Below, in pieces: positions 62,931-64,000 of a stretch of DNA of 64,000 bases. The notes under the pieces were generated by a model that saw nothing but the letters and a program-made list of their open reading frames with translations, searched no databases and had not been told where the DNA came from. Within the stretch, counting starts at the first letter, position 1. Each line of letters starts with the position of its first letter. The position numbers and the translations under genes are program-made. The DNA is from Pimelobacter simplex (GTDB lineage: Bacteria > Actinomycetota > Actinomycetes > Propionibacteriales > Nocardioidaceae), in NCBI RefSeq assembly GCF_024662235.1, contig NZ_CP096276.1:1736001-1800000 (forward strand). Direction: 5' to 3'.

Positions 62931-64000
62931 TGGCCATCAACCTCGAAGTCCCGAAGAAGCACCGGGCGCTGGTCGACCAGGCCCACCAGGTCGCGATGAA
63001 CATGCTGCGACCCATCTCGCGCAAGTACGACATCGCCGAGCACGAGTATCCCAAGGAGCTCGACATGCTCGCGGCGATGATCGACGGGCTCTCCGAGTCC
63101 GGCGCGAGCGAGGGTGCCGGCGCGACCGGCGTACGCCGCGACGCCGACGACAGCGACAAGAAGGGCTCGGTCAAGAACGGCGCCAACCTCGCCTCGGTGA
63201 CCTCGGTCGCCGAGATGTGCTGGGGCGACACCGGCCTGCTGCTGTCGATGCCCCGCCAGGGCCTCGGCAACTCCGCGATCGCCTCGGTCGCCAACGACGA
63301 GCAGCTCGAGCGCTTCAAGGGCCGCTGGGCCTCGATGGCGATCACCGAGCCGTCGTTCGGCTCCGACTCGGCCGCGATCTCGACGACCGCCGTGCTCGAC
63401 GGCGACGAGTACGTCATCAACGGCGAGAAGATCTTCGTCACCTCCGGCGAGCGCTCCGACTGCATCGTGGTGTGGGCGACGCTCGACAAGTCCCTGGGCC
63501 GCGCGGCGATCAAGTCGTTCGTGGTCGAGAAGGGCACGCCCGGCGTCAAGGTCGAGCGGCTCGAGGAGAAGCTCGGCATCCGTGCCTCCGACACCGCGGT
63601 GATCACGTTCACCGACGCGCGAGTGGCCAAGGAGAACCTCCTCGGCTCGCCCGAGATCAACGTCGAGCAGGGCTTCGCCGGCGCGATGGCGACGTTCGAC
63701 AACACCCGTCCGCTGGTCGCCGCGATGGCGGTCGGCTGCGCCCGGGCCTCGCTCGACCTGACCCGCGACCTGCTCAAGGAGGCGGGGATCGAGGTCGACT
63801 ACGACCGTCCCGCGCTGCTCCAGCACGCCGCTGCCGCGAAGTTCCTCCAGCTCGAGGCCGACTGGGAGGCCGGGCGCCTGCTCACCCTCCAGGCCGCGTG
63901 GATGGCGGACAACCGCAAGCCCAACTCGCTGGAGGCCTCGATGGCCAAGGCGAAGGCCGGCCGGGTCGGCTCCGACGTGACGCTGTCGTGCGTCGAGCTG
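62930..64000 (+). CDS. Acyl-CoA dehydrogenase (FadE23-like), 3' end cut off
   Basis: The frame is open from ATG 62930, which overlaps the preceding stop by one base (TGATG), to the window edge at 357 codons. It has INLEVPKKHRALVDQAHQVA, MAITEPSFGSDSAAIS, VINGEKIFVTSGERSD and KLGIRASDTAVITFTDARVA, matching acyl-CoA dehydrogenases. The C-terminal base region is not visible. Together with the previous gene it probably forms a heteromeric (alpha2beta2-type) dehydrogenase as described for several mycobacterial FadE pairs. Confidence 0.92.
   Translation, partial: MAINLEVPKKHRALVDQAHQVAMNMLRPISRKYDIAEHEYPKELDMLAAMIDGLSESGASEGAGATGVRRDADDSDKKGSVKNGANLASVTSVAEMCWGDTGLLLSMPRQGLGNSAIASVANDEQLERFKGRWASMAITEPSFGSDSAAISTTAVLDGDEYVINGEKIFVTSGERSDCIVVWATLDKSLGRAAIKSFVVEKGTPGVKVERLEEKLGIRASDTAVITFTDARVAKENLLGSPEINVEQGFAGAMATFDNTRPLVAAMAVGCARASLDLTRDLLKEAGIEVDYDRPALLQHAAAAKFLQLEADWEAGRLLTLQAAWMADNRKPNSLEASMAKAKAGRVGSDVTLSCVEL

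Noticed and set aside
1..64000. tRNA, rRNA, plasmid origin, prophage or integrase genes
   Set aside because: None could be recognised on either strand by reading the sequence.

Overview
The window is very GC-rich actinobacterial chromosome, most like Nocardioides or a close relative in the Propionibacteriales. Support comes from base composition, GTG starts, FtsR, dodecin, DUF3099, two-gene CBS hemolysin-like pairs, and a core block running pgsA-like / DUF881 / small basic protein / DUF881 / gcvH / FHA / ftsR / bifunctional nuclease / merR / gcvP, whose order resembles Mycobacterium tuberculosis Rv1822-Rv1832. No rRNA, tRNA, CRISPR array or intact mobile element was seen. Both edges cut genes: an XRE regulator on the left and an acyl-CoA dehydrogenase on the right.

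Layout. 0-4.3 kb: XRE regulator end, Fic protein with a possible leader peptide, a medium-chain reductase, and a septum-formation-domain membrane pair. 4.3-13.9 kb: an accessory catabolic region bracketed by TetR regulators, with SDR, hormone-sensitive-lipase-type hydrolase, HAPMO-like Baeyer-Villiger monooxygenase, MFS transporter, epoxide hydrolase, a second SDR and an AurF-like diiron oxygenase. The order alcohol dehydrogenase, Baeyer-Villiger oxidation, ester hydrolysis and export/uptake suggests degradation of a cyclic or aryl ketone. 13.9-19.5 kb: CDF transporter, PaaX regulator, HSDL2-like SDR, hotdog protein, repeat-rich secreted protein, P450 and TetR. 19.5-23.7 kb: metallopeptidase-like protein, secreted protein, and TagF-like transferase opposite a hexapeptide acyltransferase.

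23.7-45 kb is mostly core: CBS membrane proteins, lipid/division/glycine-cleavage block with a glycine riboswitch, serine hydrolase, thioesterase, dodecin, fabG-fabI, sixA, serB, ABC ATPase, NfeD plus paraslipin, and TauE. 45-54 kb: small membrane proteins, a PP2C-type phosphatase, a secreted protein with tandem duplicated lipoproteins, and a CE1758/CE1759-type luciferase-like monooxygenase with FMN reductase. 54-64 kb: acyl-CoA dehydrogenase, PEBP, siroheme synthase, rRNA methyltransferase, a degraded HNH gene, a DapB-like dehydrogenase with an AhpD-like protein, esterase, peptide deformylase, and a fadE24/fadE23-like pair.

Two regulatory themes run through the window. At least 21 genes have a TAnnnT hexamer ending exactly 6 or 7 nt before the start codon and no Shine-Dalgarno sequence, as expected for leaderless transcripts. 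Several of these -10 boxes, or the start codons, overlap perfect inverted repeats that look like operators. Long perfect hairpins (19-20 bp stems) sit at two convergent gene ends.
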